NCBI RefSeq assembly: GCF_000521215.1
Contig: NZ_KI928930.1
Location: 64,962 to 97,407 of the forward strand
From: Labrenzia sp. DG1229
GTDB taxonomy: Bacteria; Pseudomonadota; Alphaproteobacteria; Rhizobiales; Stappiaceae
Direction: 5' to 3'
DNA: 32,446 nucleotides
A model generated the notes under the pieces. The model saw only the letters and a list, made by a program, of their open reading frames with translations. It made no database searches and was not told where the DNA came from. Below are positions 24,435-32,446 of this stretch, piece after piece; the first letter of the stretch is position 1; each line of letters opens with the position of its first letter. A program made the position numbers and the translations under genes.

Positions 24435-25217
24435 ATGGTTCAGCTGACGCTTCCCCGGAACTCCACGGTGACGGAAGGCAAGGTATGGGACAAGCCGGAA
24501 GGGGCAACCAACCTGCGCGAATACCGGATCTACCGCTGGAACCCGGACGATGGACGAAATCCTCGGGTCGATACCTATTTCATCGATGCCGACGACTGTG
24601 GTCCGATGGTGCTGGACGGGCTTATCTACATCAAGGACAAGGTCGACCCGACGCTGACGTTCCGGCGCTCCTGCCGCGAAGGCATCTGCGGCTCCTGCGC
24701 CATGAATATCGACGGCACCAACACCCTGGCCTGTACCAAGGGCATGGACGAGATCGCCGGCGACGTGGTCAAGATCTACCCGCTGCCGCATATGGCCGTG
24801 GTCAAGGATCTGGTGCCGGATCTTACCCGTTTCTATGCCCAGCACCGCTCCATCGAGCCCTGGCTCAAAACCGTTTCACCTGCACCGGAAAAGGAATGGC
24901 TCCAGTCCCATGATGACCGTGTCAAACTGGATGGCCTCTACGAATGCATCCTCTGCGCCTGCTGCTCCACTTCGTGTCCGAGCTACTGGTGGAATGGCGA
25001 CCGGTATCTCGGCCCGGCGATCTTGCTTCAGGCCTATCGCTGGCTGATCGACAGCCGTGACGAGGCGACGGGTGAGCGTCTGGACAATCTGGAAGACCCT
25101 TTCCGCCTCTACCGCTGTCACACCATCATGAACTGTTCGGAGGCGTGCCCGAAGGGGCTCAACCCTGCTAAGGCGATCGCCGAAATCAAGAAGATGATGG
25201 TGGAACGCCGGGTTTGA
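24435..25217 (+). CDS. sdhB: Succinate dehydrogenase iron-sulfur subunit
   Basis: Electron-transfer subunit of complex II. The ATG at 24435 gives 260 residues with the extended N-terminus usual in alphaproteobacteria ([20 protein letters not shown]) and has a GGAG site ten bases upstream; the in-frame ATG at 24396 is less likely. The 2Fe-2S ligands are in [16 protein letters not shown] and TLAC, the 4Fe-4S in [16 protein letters not shown], and the 3Fe-4S in [17 protein letters not shown]. All ligands are present. It ends the operon: a strong hairpin follows 23 bases after the stop. Separation from sdhA by a methyltransferase gene is the only odd feature. Confidence 0.97.
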   Translation: MVQLTLPRNSTVTEGKVWDKPEGATNLREYRIYRWNPDDGRNPRVDTYFIDADDCGPMVLDGLIYIKDKVDPTLTFRRSCREGICGSCAMNIDGTNTLACTKGMDEIAGDVVKIYPLPHMAVVKDLVPDLTRFYAQHRSIEPWLKTVSPAPEKEWLQSHDDRVKLDGLYECILCACCSTSCPSYWWNGDRYLGPAILLQAYRWLIDSRDEATGERLDNLEDPFRLYRCHTIMNCSEACPKGLNPAKAIAEIKKMMVERRV

Positions 25218-25240
25218 GTTTCGGTTGAAAGTTGCTACTT

Positions 25241-25275
25241 GAAAGGGCTGTCTCACGAGACAGCCCTTTCTTATT
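25241..25275 (+). terminator. Strong hairpin terminator after sdhB
   Basis: GAAAGGGCTGTCTC (25241-25254) and GAGACAGCCCTTTC (25257-25270) are perfect reverse complements of 14 bases around a two-base centre, followed by the T-rich TTATT. The hairpin ends six bases before the ATG at 25276, leaving no room for a promoter for the next gene. Confidence 0.8.
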
Positions 25276-26079
25276 ATGGAGAGCAGATTGAACCCGAAAA
25301 TCGTAGCCGAAATACGTACTCGGCTGACGGAACTGGAAAACAGAGCCAACATTTCCATTCCGCTTGCGATTGAAAGCGGCAGTCGTGCTTGGGGTTTTCC
25401 ATCGCCGGATAGTGACTATGACTGCCGGTTCATCTTTGTCCGACCGCTCGAACAAACATTCACGCTGTTTCCGGTCCGAGACGTGATTGAGGAGCCCTTG
25501 ACGCCGGTGTTCGACATTAACGGCTGGGATCTGGGTAAAGCGCTGCGCCTGATGCACTCAGGCAACGCGGTTATTGTGGAATGGCTGAAATCGGTGTTCT
25601 CCTATCAGGTGAACGAAGCATTCCGTGTTGCGGCGTTGGAACTTGCGGATGAAGTGTGCAGCCGCCAGCTTATAGGCAAGCACTATTACCACCTTGCCAG
25701 GACACAGTTGCAAAGGTTGAACTTTCTCAAGGGCGAAGTCTCGCTGAAAAAAACACTCTACATTCTTCGCCCGCTGACGGCCCTCATGTGGCTTTCTGAA
25801 CACCCGGGGAGGGCCATTGCGCCAATGAACTTTCGGGAACTGCAACGGGAAGTCGCCTTTCCGGATCTTGTGTCAGAAAAAGTCGACGCTCTTCTGGAGC
25901 GCAAGGCTAGGAGTTCTGAAATGGGTACGGAAAAGGTCGACCCAGTTCTGTCGGAGTTTATGCTCTCGAAGTACGAATCGTTCGAATCGTGGTCATCTGC
26001 GGGCCGGGATAGTGACGGCCATCGGGCCGAGATTGACATATTTTGGCGGCACTGGTCTTCGGAACTGTGCCCTGAATAG
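25276..26079 (+). CDS. RlaP-type pol-beta superfamily nucleotidyltransferase
   Basis: A 267-residue protein of the RlaP group (PF10127), DNA polymerase beta-superfamily nucleotidyltransferases named for association with RNA ligases. The active-site block is intact: AIESGSRAWGFPSPDSDYDCR carries the Gly-Ser and the Asp-x-Asp metal ligands, followed by FIFVRP; a helical C-terminal part (GKHYYHLARTQLQRL, KKTLYILRPLTALMWL) is typical. The ATG at 25276 has no ribosome site and touches the sdhB terminator; a TTG at 25288 behind GGAG is an attractive alternative start. The downstream phosphoesterase gene follows in the same frame after 36 bases. Family roles in RNA end processing are inferred only from relatives; the substrate here is unknown. 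Base composition looks less GC-rich than its neighbours by eye. Confidence 0.85.
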   Translation: MESRLNPKIVAEIRTRLTELENRANISIPLAIESGSRAWGFPSPDSDYDCRFIFVRPLEQTFTLFPVRDVIEEPLTPVFDINGWDLGKALRLMHSGNAVIVEWLKSVFSYQVNEAFRVAALELADEVCSRQLIGKHYYHLARTQLQRLNFLKGEVSLKKTLYILRPLTALMWLSEHPGRAIAPMNFRELQREVAFPDLVSEKVDALLERKARSSEMGTEKVDPVLSEFMLSKYESFESWSSAGRDSDGHRAEIDIFWRHWSSELCPE

Positions 26080-26115
26080 TCTTTACGCATTTATGCAGCT
26101 CTGGGTGAAGAAGCT

Positions 26116-26919
26116 TTGCTACGCATTCCAAGTAAATATGGCCGGCTTCGCGTACTGGGAGATCTGCATCTCGATTTCTGGCAGGCGGCCGGACATGTGC
26201 CGTTTACCAGATCCGACTTTAGAGAACTGGATGCACTGATCGTTGCAGGTGATCTGACAAACAAACCGAAGATCCGATGGCGAAAGGCCATTGATACCCT
26301 GGCCGAGTTTATCGACCGGAGCAAAATCGTCATCCTGCCCGGCAATCACGATTACTACGACTTCAGACTCGACGGTGATGAAAGGTTGAAGCAGATTGCC
26401 GAGGCTTCAGGTGCGCAGTTTGCACAGAAACGGGTTATCGAAATCGGCGATTTCCGGCTGTTACTGTGTACGCTGTGGACCGATTTCGAGCAGGGTGGCA
26501 ACTATTGGAAAAATGTCACGGCAGCCTCTGGGCAAATGAATGACTATCGATACATCCGTCTCGCGGCATCGAAATATCGCAGAATCCGGCCGGAGGACAC
26601 AAGGCGAGTGCATGATAATCATCGTGCATGGCTCGAAGCGCAGTTGGCAACCACCGAACATGGTCGCACAGCAGTCGTCACGCATCATTCCCCTCTTCTT
26701 GAAGCTGCGCGCAGCGACGATAAATTGAGTTTCTGTTATGCCTCAGACCTGCGCGATCTGCTTCTGCGCTTCCAGCCCGAATTCTGGTGCTTTGGGCACA
26801 CGCACAGCGACTTCGAGGAACAGGTTGGCCGGACGCGCGTCTTCAACGTCTCTGTAGGATATCCGGACGAGGTCGGTCTGACGAATGCGTTAATCGATCG
26901 TGGGATCATCGAATTCTGA
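26116..26919 (+). CDS. Calcineurin-like metallophosphoesterase, partner of the RlaP-type gene
   Basis: A 267-residue cytoplasmic phosphoesterase with all five motifs of the calcineurin-like fold: GDLHLD (D16, H18), AGDL (D46), GNHDYYD (N77-D79), THHSP and GHTHSD. There is no ATG or GTG start before GDLHLD, which is at the very N-terminus, so TTG at 26116 behind GAAGAAG is the likely start. The frame continues open backwards to the stop of the RlaP-type gene at 26079, 12 codons away. Known relatives hydrolyse phosphomono- or diesters, including cyclic nucleotides and nucleic acid ends. With the nucleotidyltransferase it makes a two-gene unit suggesting an RNA or nucleotide end-modification pathway (inference). 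No terminator is visible before creD. Confidence 0.88.
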   Translation: MLRIPSKYGRLRVLGDLHLDFWQAAGHVPFTRSDFRELDALIVAGDLTNKPKIRWRKAIDTLAEFIDRSKIVILPGNHDYYDFRLDGDERLKQIAEASGAQFAQKRVIEIGDFRLLLCTLWTDFEQGGNYWKNVTAASGQMNDYRYIRLAASKYRRIRPEDTRRVHDNHRAWLEAQLATTEHGRTAVVTHHSPLLEAARSDDKLSFCYASDLRDLLLRFQPEFWCFGHTHSDFEEQVGRTRVFNVSVGYPDEVGLTNALIDRGIIEF

Positions 26920-27075
26920 CAATTGGAAACGAACCGAATACCTGCACGAAATTTGCACAAAATCCCAGAAGTCCCTGCCCGGTTTCGCCCGGCAATCTCC
27001 CAAGTGCAATGCGAGGGTCTCGCCGATTGACGGGTGCCGTTTCCGTTTCGCACCCGCTTGGCAGAGGGATTATTG

Positions 27076-28518
27076 ATGACTGACGATCTAAGCCACAATG
27101 CGCCGGATGGTTCAGCGGCAACGCAGCGATCCAGTGCGCCCAGGTTTTTGACTTTCCTGAACTCACCCGCGGTAAAATTCGTGCTGATCGGTCTGCTCAC
27201 CTTCCTGCTGCTCGTTCCCAGTATTTTTGTCTGGGTGCTGGTTGAAGAACGTTCGCACAGGGCAACCGAAGTCGCACGAGACATCGCCAGATCCTGGGGC
27301 GGAACCCAGGAGATCAACGGTCCCTATCTGGTGATTCCGTTTACGGAGACCTACACCACCGGGCCGAGCGACAAATTGAAGACCGAAACGGTGCGCCGGA
27401 CAGCCGTGCTCTTCCCGCAGCGTCTCAATGTATCCGGCGACATCACCGTTGAAGAACGCAGGAAATCCATTTATGCGCTTCCGGTTTACAACGGCCGGCT
27501 CAATCTGAGCGGAGTGTTTTCCGCACCTGCAGACGATATGTTCGAACCGAAGCATGGCGGCACGATCGACGTTGCCGCGGACAAGGCGGTTCTGGTCATC
27601 GGTATCGGGGACGTCCGGGCGCTCAAGAGTGAGATCGCTCTTGGGCTCGACGGGAAACGATCCATTCCGTTCGAGCCGGGATCCGGTCCCTTGAAAATGA
27701 CGAGCGACCGGGATGCTTACCGCTCCTTCAAGGCATCGGGGATCAATGCTTCAGTGCCGCCCGGAACCTGGCAAAGGGGTTTTGCCTTTGACATTCCCCT
27801 GCAGCTCAACGGTTCGACTGCAATTTATTTCGCTCCCGCGGGACAGACTACCAAGGTGGCGCTCCAATCCGATTGGCCGCACCCCGGCTTCACGGGCGCG
27901 TTTCTACCCGAGACGCGAACCATTACCGACAGTGGTTTTGACGCCGCCTGGACCATTCCCTATCTCGCGCGTGGGATTCCGAAGATGCTGGAAACCGGCA
28001 ATATTCCGCTTCAGGACAAGCTCCTTGGTGTCAAGTTCGTGGAACCGGTCAATTTCTACCAGACGATTTCCAGGTCGCTGAAATACGCGATCGGGTTTAT
28101 CAGTCTGACTTTCCTTGCCGTCTTTGTTCTGGAGATGCGGTCCGGATGGCGCTTTCACTGGATCCAGTATGCACTGGTCGGCCTTTCCCTGATTATTTTC
28201 TATGTCATGCTGCTCGCATTCGCCGAACATGTCGGTTACGCGCTGGCGTATCTGACCGCTGCGGGTGCGGCGACCGTGCTCAATGCTGTCTATGTCGGTA
28301 CTTCGCTGAAAAGCCGCACTGCGGGTCTTGTGATGCTCGCGGTTCTGGCAAGTATCTTCGGCGTCCTGTTTGCCTTGATGCGCGAGCAGGACTACGCGCT
28401 GCTGATCGGGTCTGTCATTGGGTTCATCGCACTGGCGATCACAATGTTCGTCACCCAGAAGATTGATTGGTCCGGCGAGGAAAAACCGGGCGACCGTTCG
28501 GCAACCGAACCGGCCTGA
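27076..28518 (+). CDS. creD: Cell envelope integrity protein CreD
   Basis: An inner-membrane protein of about 480 residues. The ATG at 27076 is preceded by AGAGGG and is preferred to the in-frame start at 27034. A short polar N-terminus leads to a first membrane span (FVLIGLLTFLLLVPSIFVWV). A large periplasmic domain (ERRKSIYALPVYNGRLNLSG, PLQLNGSTAIYFAPAGQT) then precedes a C-terminal block of five to six spans from about residue 335 (GFISLTFLAVFVLEMRSG, HWIQYALVGLSLIIFYVML). The motifs IQYALVGLSLIIFYVMLLAF and SLKYAIGFISLTF are characteristic of CreD. In Enterobacteria it belongs to the CreBC regulon; no creBC genes are here. It seems to be a single-gene unit with a hairpin after it. Molecular function unknown. 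The 156 bases before it (26920-27075) hold no visible gene. Confidence 0.93.
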   Translation: MTDDLSHNAPDGSAATQRSSAPRFLTFLNSPAVKFVLIGLLTFLLLVPSIFVWVLVEERSHRATEVARDIARSWGGTQEINGPYLVIPFTETYTTGPSDKLKTETVRRTAVLFPQRLNVSGDITVEERRKSIYALPVYNGRLNLSGVFSAPADDMFEPKHGGTIDVAADKAVLVIGIGDVRALKSEIALGLDGKRSIPFEPGSGPLKMTSDRDAYRSFKASGINASVPPGTWQRGFAFDIPLQLNGSTAIYFAPAGQTTKVALQSDWPHPGFTGAFLPETRTITDSGFDAAWTIPYLARGIPKMLETGNIPLQDKLLGVKFVEPVNFYQTISRSLKYAIGFISLTFLAVFVLEMRSGWRFHWIQYALVGLSLIIFYVMLLAFAEHVGYALAYLTAAGAATVLNAVYVGTSLKSRTAGLVMLAVLASIFGVLFALMREQDYALLIGSVIGFIALAITMFVTQKIDWSGEEKPGDRSATEPA

Positions 28519-28542
28519 GCCGAAAAGATGCGACGGGAGCGT

Positions 28543-28570
28543 GGCGGGCCTTGCGGTCCGCCTCGTTTTG
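28543..28570 (+). terminator. Candidate terminator downstream of creD
   Basis: GGCGGGCC (28543-28550) pairs with GGTCCGCC (28555-28562) around a TTGC loop, with one G-T pair, and is followed by TCGTTTTG. It lies 24 bases beyond the creD stop and before the next gene. Confidence 0.6.
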
Positions 28571-28608
28571 TTCGATATTTGTTCTCATGAAATATGTTGG
28601 AGGATCGC

Positions 28609-28986
28609 ATGCACAAGAGTCGCTTGGGAGATCTGGTGATCGATTGCCAGGGAGGGAACATCGACGACCATGCCGCATTCTGGGCGGGTGCGCTCGGCAG
28701 AACCATAGAGGATGAACCGAAAAGCCCGCGTTATCGCCGTCTCTTTGGCAAGGAAGGTGAAATCGGCATCTTGTTGCAGCTGGTCGAACACACACCTCGC
28801 GTTCACCTGGACATCGAAGCAGATAATCCCGACAGGGAAGTCGAGCGGCTCGAAACCCTTGGTGCAACGATTGTCCGCAAGCTGGATCGCTGGACGGTGA
28901 TGCAGGCCACCAGCGGTCACCGTTTCTGCGTGGTCCATCCTCAATTGCCCGGGTTCGAGGAAGGGGCAATCGAGTGGGACACCTGA
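28609..28986 (+). CDS. VOC/glyoxalase-like family protein
   Basis: A small protein of 125 residues with one or two betaalphabetabetabeta modules of the vicinal oxygen chelate superfamily. LGDLVIDCQGGNIDDHAAFWAGALG is the opening strand and helix typical of Glyoxalase_6-like proteins; the second half (RVHLDIEADNPDREVERLETLGA and SGHRFCVVHPQL) repeats the module ending. The metal ligands of a true glyoxalase cannot be fixed by eye; a His in VHLDIEA is in the usual position. Start at 28609 is chosen since GGAGG lies in the preceding bases; an in-frame ATG at 28594 contains that site. Function unknown. The gene seems to stand alone between creD and msrA. Confidence 0.82.
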   Translation: MHKSRLGDLVIDCQGGNIDDHAAFWAGALGRTIEDEPKSPRYRRLFGKEGEIGILLQLVEHTPRVHLDIEADNPDREVERLETLGATIVRKLDRWTVMQATSGHRFCVVHPQLPGFEEGAIEWDT

Positions 28987-29101
28987 CCGGAGCCGGACAG
29001 GTCACGATTTGCTCACACGGATGTGCGAGGCAGGGAAACGGAGTTGAGTTGCCTTGGCGCACGGATGCGTTACCTCTACCGGCAACTCATGGAGGACTGT
29101 C

Positions 29102-29746
29102 ATGATGCGACTTCTACCGCTTTCTCTCGTAGCCGCTCTTTCCGTTGCTGCACCATTTGCACCGGCACAGGCGGAAACAGCCGTATTTGCCGGAGGCTGT
29201 TTCTGGTGTGTTGAATCGGATCTTGAAAAACTGCCTGGCGTCCGTGACGTCGTGTCCGGTTATGCCGGCGGCAAGACACAAAACCCGACCTACAAGAACT
29301 ACGAGCGCGGCGGACACAGGGAAGTCGTCCAGGTTGACTTCGACGAGACCAAGATCAGTTATGGCGACCTTGTAGGTATTTTTCTGCGCACGGTTGACGT
29401 CACGGACGCAGGCGGCCAGTTCTGTGACCGCGGTTTCGGCTATTCCACTGCCATTCATCCCCTGGATGAAAAACAGGCCGAGGCGGCGAAAGCGGAAATC
29501 GACAAGGCCAACAAGTCTCTTGGCGGGAAGGTCGTTACGCCTGTCGAGGGGGCGGCTGTGTTCTGGCCGGCAGAAGATTACCATCAGGCTTATTACAAAA
29601 GCGATGTCAGGACGCTGACGCGGTTTGGCTATGTTACCAGGGCTGACGCTTACAAAGGCTACCGCAAGGCCTGTGGCCGCGACGCGAGAGTAAAGTCCGT
29701 GTGGAGTGGCGAGGCTTACAAGGGATTGCCCAAAGCAGGTTCTTAA
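29102..29746 (+). CDS. msrA: Peptide methionine (S)-sulfoxide reductase MsrA, exported
   Basis: Reduces the S-epimer of methionine sulfoxide in oxidised proteins. The 214-residue product has the active-site motif GGCFWCVESD (C33 in GCFWC) at the N-terminus of the mature protein and the conserved VVSGYAGG, PTYKNYERGGHREVVQVDFDE-like block and EDYHQAYY; a further Cys (KACGRDARVKS) near the C-terminus could resolve the intermediate. It begins with a Sec signal peptide (MMRLLPLSLVAALSVAAPFA, cleavage near AQA, residue 24), so it acts in the periplasm. The ATG at 29102 follows GGAGGACTGTC; the in-frame start at 29054 is less likely. A terminator follows. A partner MsrB or electron donor gene is not in the window. 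Confidence 0.95.
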   Translation: MMRLLPLSLVAALSVAAPFAPAQAETAVFAGGCFWCVESDLEKLPGVRDVVSGYAGGKTQNPTYKNYERGGHREVVQVDFDETKISYGDLVGIFLRTVDVTDAGGQFCDRGFGYSTAIHPLDEKQAEAAKAEIDKANKSLGGKVVTPVEGAAVFWPAEDYHQAYYKSDVRTLTRFGYVTRADAYKGYRKACGRDARVKSVWSGEAYKGLPKAGS

Positions 29747-29775
29747 ACGACTTTCGATTTCTTGAATGTGAATAG

Positions 29776-29799
29776 CCCGCCAGCATGCTGGCGGGTTTT
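29776..29799 (+). terminator. Rho-independent terminator of msrA
   Basis: A perfect 20-base palindrome CCCGCCAGCATGCTGGCGGG (29776-29795) is followed at once by TTTT, 30 bases after the msrA stop. It can form a GC-rich hairpin and is a typical intrinsic terminator. Confidence 0.88.
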
Positions 29800-29909
29800 G
29801 TTGATCCGTGTCGAAATACGACCCCATCGACGGCAAGAACCATGTGCAACGGTTCGATTGTTCACCAGCGGTGTCGGATCGCTCCGGTCGTTGGATCAGC
29901 CCCCTTTGA

Positions 29910-30632
29910 TCAGAAGCGAAAGCCAATACCGAGATCAACGATGTCGGCCGTTGCACCGGCTTCGAACGGCTGCCCGTTTTGAAAGCGGAATTCCCGGTCG
30001 AGAAAATGAAAATGCTTGTAGTCGAGGCGCAGAAACAGATTGTCCGTCAGACTGGTTTCGACGCCCGCTCCGACAACAGGTCCATAAAGCATCCTGGTGT
30101 CGGTCACGGTTCCACCTGAAAAACTATCGGGCGAGGTGACGGCATAGTCGTATGCAAGAAGATCGATCACCTCCCGGGGGCGGGTTTGTTCAAACTTGTA
30201 TTTGGCAACCCCGAGGCCGCCCGTCAGGTAAGGCATGAACCGGCCGGCGTCGTAGCCGAGCCGCCCGGTGATGGAAGCGATCCATTCCGCGGACTGCCGG
30301 ACATTGCCGCTGTCGGTCGTTTTTTGAAAGTTCGAAAAGAAGCCCTCCAGATGCCCACCCAGGATGATCCGGTCGAACTGGGCGTCGTAGCCGGCCGCGG
30401 CACCAAGGAGTCCGGAGTGCATGGTCAGGTCCCATCCAACCCCGTCCCGGCCGGAAACCACTCCGCCACCGGCAAAGGCGACACCGCTGAAGCCCGACCA
30501 GGTCTGTGGTCGAAGTCTCAGTTCATCGGCAGTCGGAATTCCGTCATTCAACAGGTCGGCCGCGTGAACCGCGGCAATCTGTCCGCAGACCAAAATTTGT
30601 AGAACAGCCAGGCAGGCAATCCATATCCGCAT
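29910..30632 (-). CDS. Outer-membrane beta-barrel protein (Omp25/OmpA-like barrel)
   Basis: A 240-residue exported protein with a Sec signal peptide (IWIACLAVLQILVCGQIAAV, cleavage after VHA, near residue 24) and an eight-strand-type barrel. The strands are seen as alternating aromatic/aliphatic segments (WSGFSGVAFAGGGVV, LLGAAAGYDAQFDRIILGGHLEG, ASITGRLGYDAGRFMPYLTGGLGVAKYKF, MLYGPVVGAGVETSL). It ends in a terminal Phe strand (ADIVDLGIGFRF), the sorting signal for outer-membrane insertion by the Bam complex. It resembles the Omp25/Omp31 family found widely in Rhizobiales, but I cannot assign a specific name. It reads in the same direction as recQ, whose gene is upstream in transcription 75 bases away. 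A membrane-integrity or surface role follows from the family. Confidence 0.82.
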   Translation of the reverse strand: MRIWIACLAVLQILVCGQIAAVHAADLLNDGIPTADELRLRPQTWSGFSGVAFAGGGVVSGRDGVGWDLTMHSGLLGAAAGYDAQFDRIILGGHLEGFFSNFQKTTDSGNVRQSAEWIASITGRLGYDAGRFMPYLTGGLGVAKYKFEQTRPREVIDLLAYDYAVTSPDSFSGGTVTDTRMLYGPVVGAGVETSLTDNLFLRLDYKHFHFLDREFRFQNGQPFEAGATADIVDLGIGFRF

Positions 30633-30707
30633 GTATCAGCTCCGCACACAACTTTTGCGGAGAAGAATGCGGGCTGAAATCTCAAGAATTGATTAAGGTT
30701 AACAAAA

Positions 30708-32446
30708 TCATACGCCGGCTTCAAAAGCCTCCACCAGGTCCATGAAAGCTTCACCGTATTTCTCAAGCTTGGACTGACCGACACCCGAGATGCCCAAAAG
30801 TGCGTCGGCATTGACCGGTCTGGCAGCCGCTATCCCGGCGAGCGTCGCATCGGGAAAGACGACGTATGGAGGAACATTCTGGTCCCGCGCGATCTGTGTC
30901 CGGAGACGCCGTAATCGCTGAAAAAGCAGCTTGTCCTCGTCCTCGAGTTCGTCCGCGACGGATGCCGATCGTGAAGAACGCGTCTGTTTCAGTCCGGCAG
31001 CGCTTCTGTCCTTGCGCAGGGCAATGTTTTTGTCACCGCGCAAGACCGGCCGCGCGCTTTCAGTCAGCACAAGCGCTCCGAACTGGGCATGGTCCACATC
31101 AACAAAACCCGCCGCGACCAACTGTCGTGCGATCGATTGCCATGTCTTTTGCGACAGATCCTGGCCGATACCGAAGACAGACAGGTTTTCGTGTCCGAAC
31201 CGGGAGACCTTTTCATTGGACTTGCCGAGCAGAACGTCAATCACGTGACCCGTGCCGAAACGCTGACCCGTGCGGTAGATTGCGGACATAAGTTTTCGGG
31301 TCGCCTCCGTCCCGTCCCAGGTCTCTACCGGTGAGAGGCACGTATCACAATTGCCGCAGGGTTGCGGATAGGTTTCCCCGAAATGAGCCAGAAGCGCCTG
31401 CCTGCGGCATCCTACCGTCTCGCAGATGCCCAGCAGCGCGTTCAGCTTCGTATTTTCCGCCCGCTTGACCTCGTCCGGAGCGTCGCCTTCCGCGATCATG
31501 CGTCGCCGCTGCACCAGATCCGCCATGCCGTAGGCCATGAAGGCTTCTGAAGGCGCTCCGTCGCGTCCTGCCCGACCCGTTTCCTGATAGTAGGCTTCGA
31601 CGGAGGAGGGCAGGTCAAGATGCGCGACATAGCGCACATCCGGCTTGTCGATCCCCATGCCGAAGGCAACGGTTGCAACAAGGCATAAACCCTCTTCCAG
31701 GAGAAATGCATCCTGGTTGGCAGCCCGCTGGTCTGCCGGCAAACCGGCATGATAGGGCAACGCTCTTGTTCCCTTGGCAGACAGCCAAGCGGCGATGTCT
31801 TCCACCTTGGCACGCGACAGGCAGTAGACGATGCCGCTTTCACCCTTGTGCTTCGCGAGGAAGTCCAGCAACTGCTGGCGCTGGTTCGATCGTTCGACAA
31901 TTTCATAGCGGATGTTGGGCCGGTCGAAACTTGTAACGAATACCTTTGCCTCTTCCAGTTTCAGCCTTGAAAGGATGTCCTCTTGCGTATGTGGGTCGGC
32001 GGTCGCGGTGAGCGCGACCCTGGGGACGCCGGGGTACCTTTCGGAAAGGCACGACAGCGACATGTATTCAGGGCGGAAATCGTGCCCCCACTGACTGACG
32101 CAATGCGCCTCGTCGATCGCAAAGAGTGCTATGTCGAGCGTATCCAGAAACCTGCGGAAGCTCTCGTTGCCGAGGCGCTCGGGTGTCACGTAGAGAAGGT
32201 CGATTTCGCCGCGGCGCAACTCTTCTCTCAAAGCCGCCTGATCTTCACCTGACAGGGTCGAGTTGAGCGCGGCTGCACGGACGCCGGCGGCACAAAGGGC
32301 GCCGACCTGATCCTTCATGAGAGCGATCAGCGGAGAGACGACAATTCCAACACCGCGTCTGCACAGCGCCGGGATCTGATAGCAAAGTGACTTCCCGGCT
32401 CCGGTCGGAAACAGGACAACTGCATCTCTGCCGTCAATGAGGGTTT
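30708..32446 (-). CDS. recQ: ATP-dependent DNA helicase RecQ (5' end outside the window)
   Basis: 3'-5' DNA helicase acting in recombination and fork repair. The frame is open to the window edge and residues before the first internal Met (32318) are clearly Rec[16 protein letters not shown] (Walker A, Ala replacing the commoner Gly) and [12 protein letters not shown], so only the N-terminal residues are missing. Then [19 protein letters not shown] (motif II), the helicase C-terminal half with [31 protein letters not shown], the zinc-binding cysteines ([17 protein letters not shown]), a winged-helix RQC part, and a C-terminal HRDC domain ([20 protein letters not shown]). No internal stop or missing motif. 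It is divergent to nothing in view and followed by the barrel gene. Confidence 0.96.
   Translation of the reverse strand, partial: TLIDGRDAVVLFPTGAGKSLCYQIPALCRRGVGIVVSPLIALMKDQVGALCAAGVRAAALNSTLSGEDQAALREELRRGEIDLLYVTPERLGNESFRRFLDTLDIALFAIDEAHCVSQWGHDFRPEYMSLSCLSERYPGVPRVALTATADPHTQEDILSRLKLEEAKVFVTSFDRPNIRYEIVERSNQRQQLLDFLAKHKGESGIVYCLSRAKVEDIAAWLSAKGTRALPYHAGLPADQRAANQDAFLLEEGLCLVATVAFGMGIDKPDVRYVAHLDLPSSVEAYYQETGRAGRDGAPSEAFMAYGMADLVQRRRMIAEGDAPDEVKRAENTKLNALLGICETVGCRRQALLAHFGETYPQPCGNCDTCLSPVETWDGTEATRKLMSAIYRTGQRFGTGHVIDVLLGKSNEKVSRFGHENLSVFGIGQDLSQKTWQSIARQLVAAGFVDVDHAQFGALVLTESARPVLRGDKNIALRKDRSAAGLKQTRSSRSASVADELEDEDKLLFQRLRRLRTQIARDQNVPPYVVFPDATLAGIAAARPVNADALLGISGVGQSKLEKYGEAFMDLVEAFEAGV

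Noticed and set aside
1..32446. tRNA genes, CRISPR arrays, insertion sequences, prophage or integrase genes
   Set aside because: No cloverleaf, regularly spaced repeat, transposase or phage structural motif was seen in the reading.

Overview
The window reads as chromosomal DNA of an alphaproteobacterium, most likely of the Hyphomicrobiales (Rhizobiales) and possibly a marine Stappiaceae-type genus such as Labrenzia/Roseibium. That placement is inference from protein character: a DnaX without its zinc cysteines, the dnaX-ybaB-recR block next to the SRP RNA gene, an sdhCDAB operon with an Irr-like box, and a RlaP/CreD/MsrA assortment. No 16S or other taxonomic marker is present. Most of it is housekeeping DNA; there is no phage, IS element, CRISPR array or tRNA that I can see.

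Layout. 1-2771 (+): end of a YejABEF-type peptide ABC importer (permease YejE, cut by the window edge, and the double-ATPase YejF). 2786-4155 (-): two tandem paralogous exported proteins of unknown function. 4394-9847 (-): a membrane GGDEF-EAL protein with a periplasmic haem-c-type sensor, an MltB-like lytic transglycosylase, a histidine phosphatase-fold protein, NudC and a HIT protein; nudC and the phosphatase gene are translationally coupled once a one-base frameshift is corrected. 10002-14916 (+): a LysE-type exporter, the SRP RNA (ffs) with its own promoter and terminator, a ribbon-helix-helix-like gene pair behind a strong palindrome, then dnaX (frameshifted as given), a small membrane protein, ybaB and recR. 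14913-18068: a LysR regulator divergent from a DSD1-family PLP enzyme and an ornithine-cyclodeaminase/iminosuccinate-reductase-like enzyme, a likely hydroxy-amino-acid catabolic unit. 18158-20587: a CysZ/EI24 membrane protein, glutaminase, and aquaporin Z (-). 20884-25217 (+): sdhC-sdhD-sdhA, then an FkbM methyltransferase gene, then sdhB, ending at a strong hairpin. 25276-26919 (+): a RlaP-type nucleotidyltransferase and a calcineurin-like phosphoesterase, the most accessory-looking segment. 27076-29746 (+): CreD, a VOC protein and an exported MsrA. 29910-32446 (-): an outer-membrane beta-barrel protein and RecQ, which runs off the right edge.

Most interesting points: the RlaP/phosphoesterase pair (same frame, apparent TTG starts, first gene abutting a hairpin); the methyltransferase inside the sdh operon; an Irr-like palindrome over the sdhC -10 region; two single-base frameshifts in short homopolymers (nudC, dnaX) that look like sequence errors; the palindrome-controlled two-gene unit between ffs and dnaX; and the LysR-DSD1-OCD unit. 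I do not see a clear-cut novel defence or mobile system.
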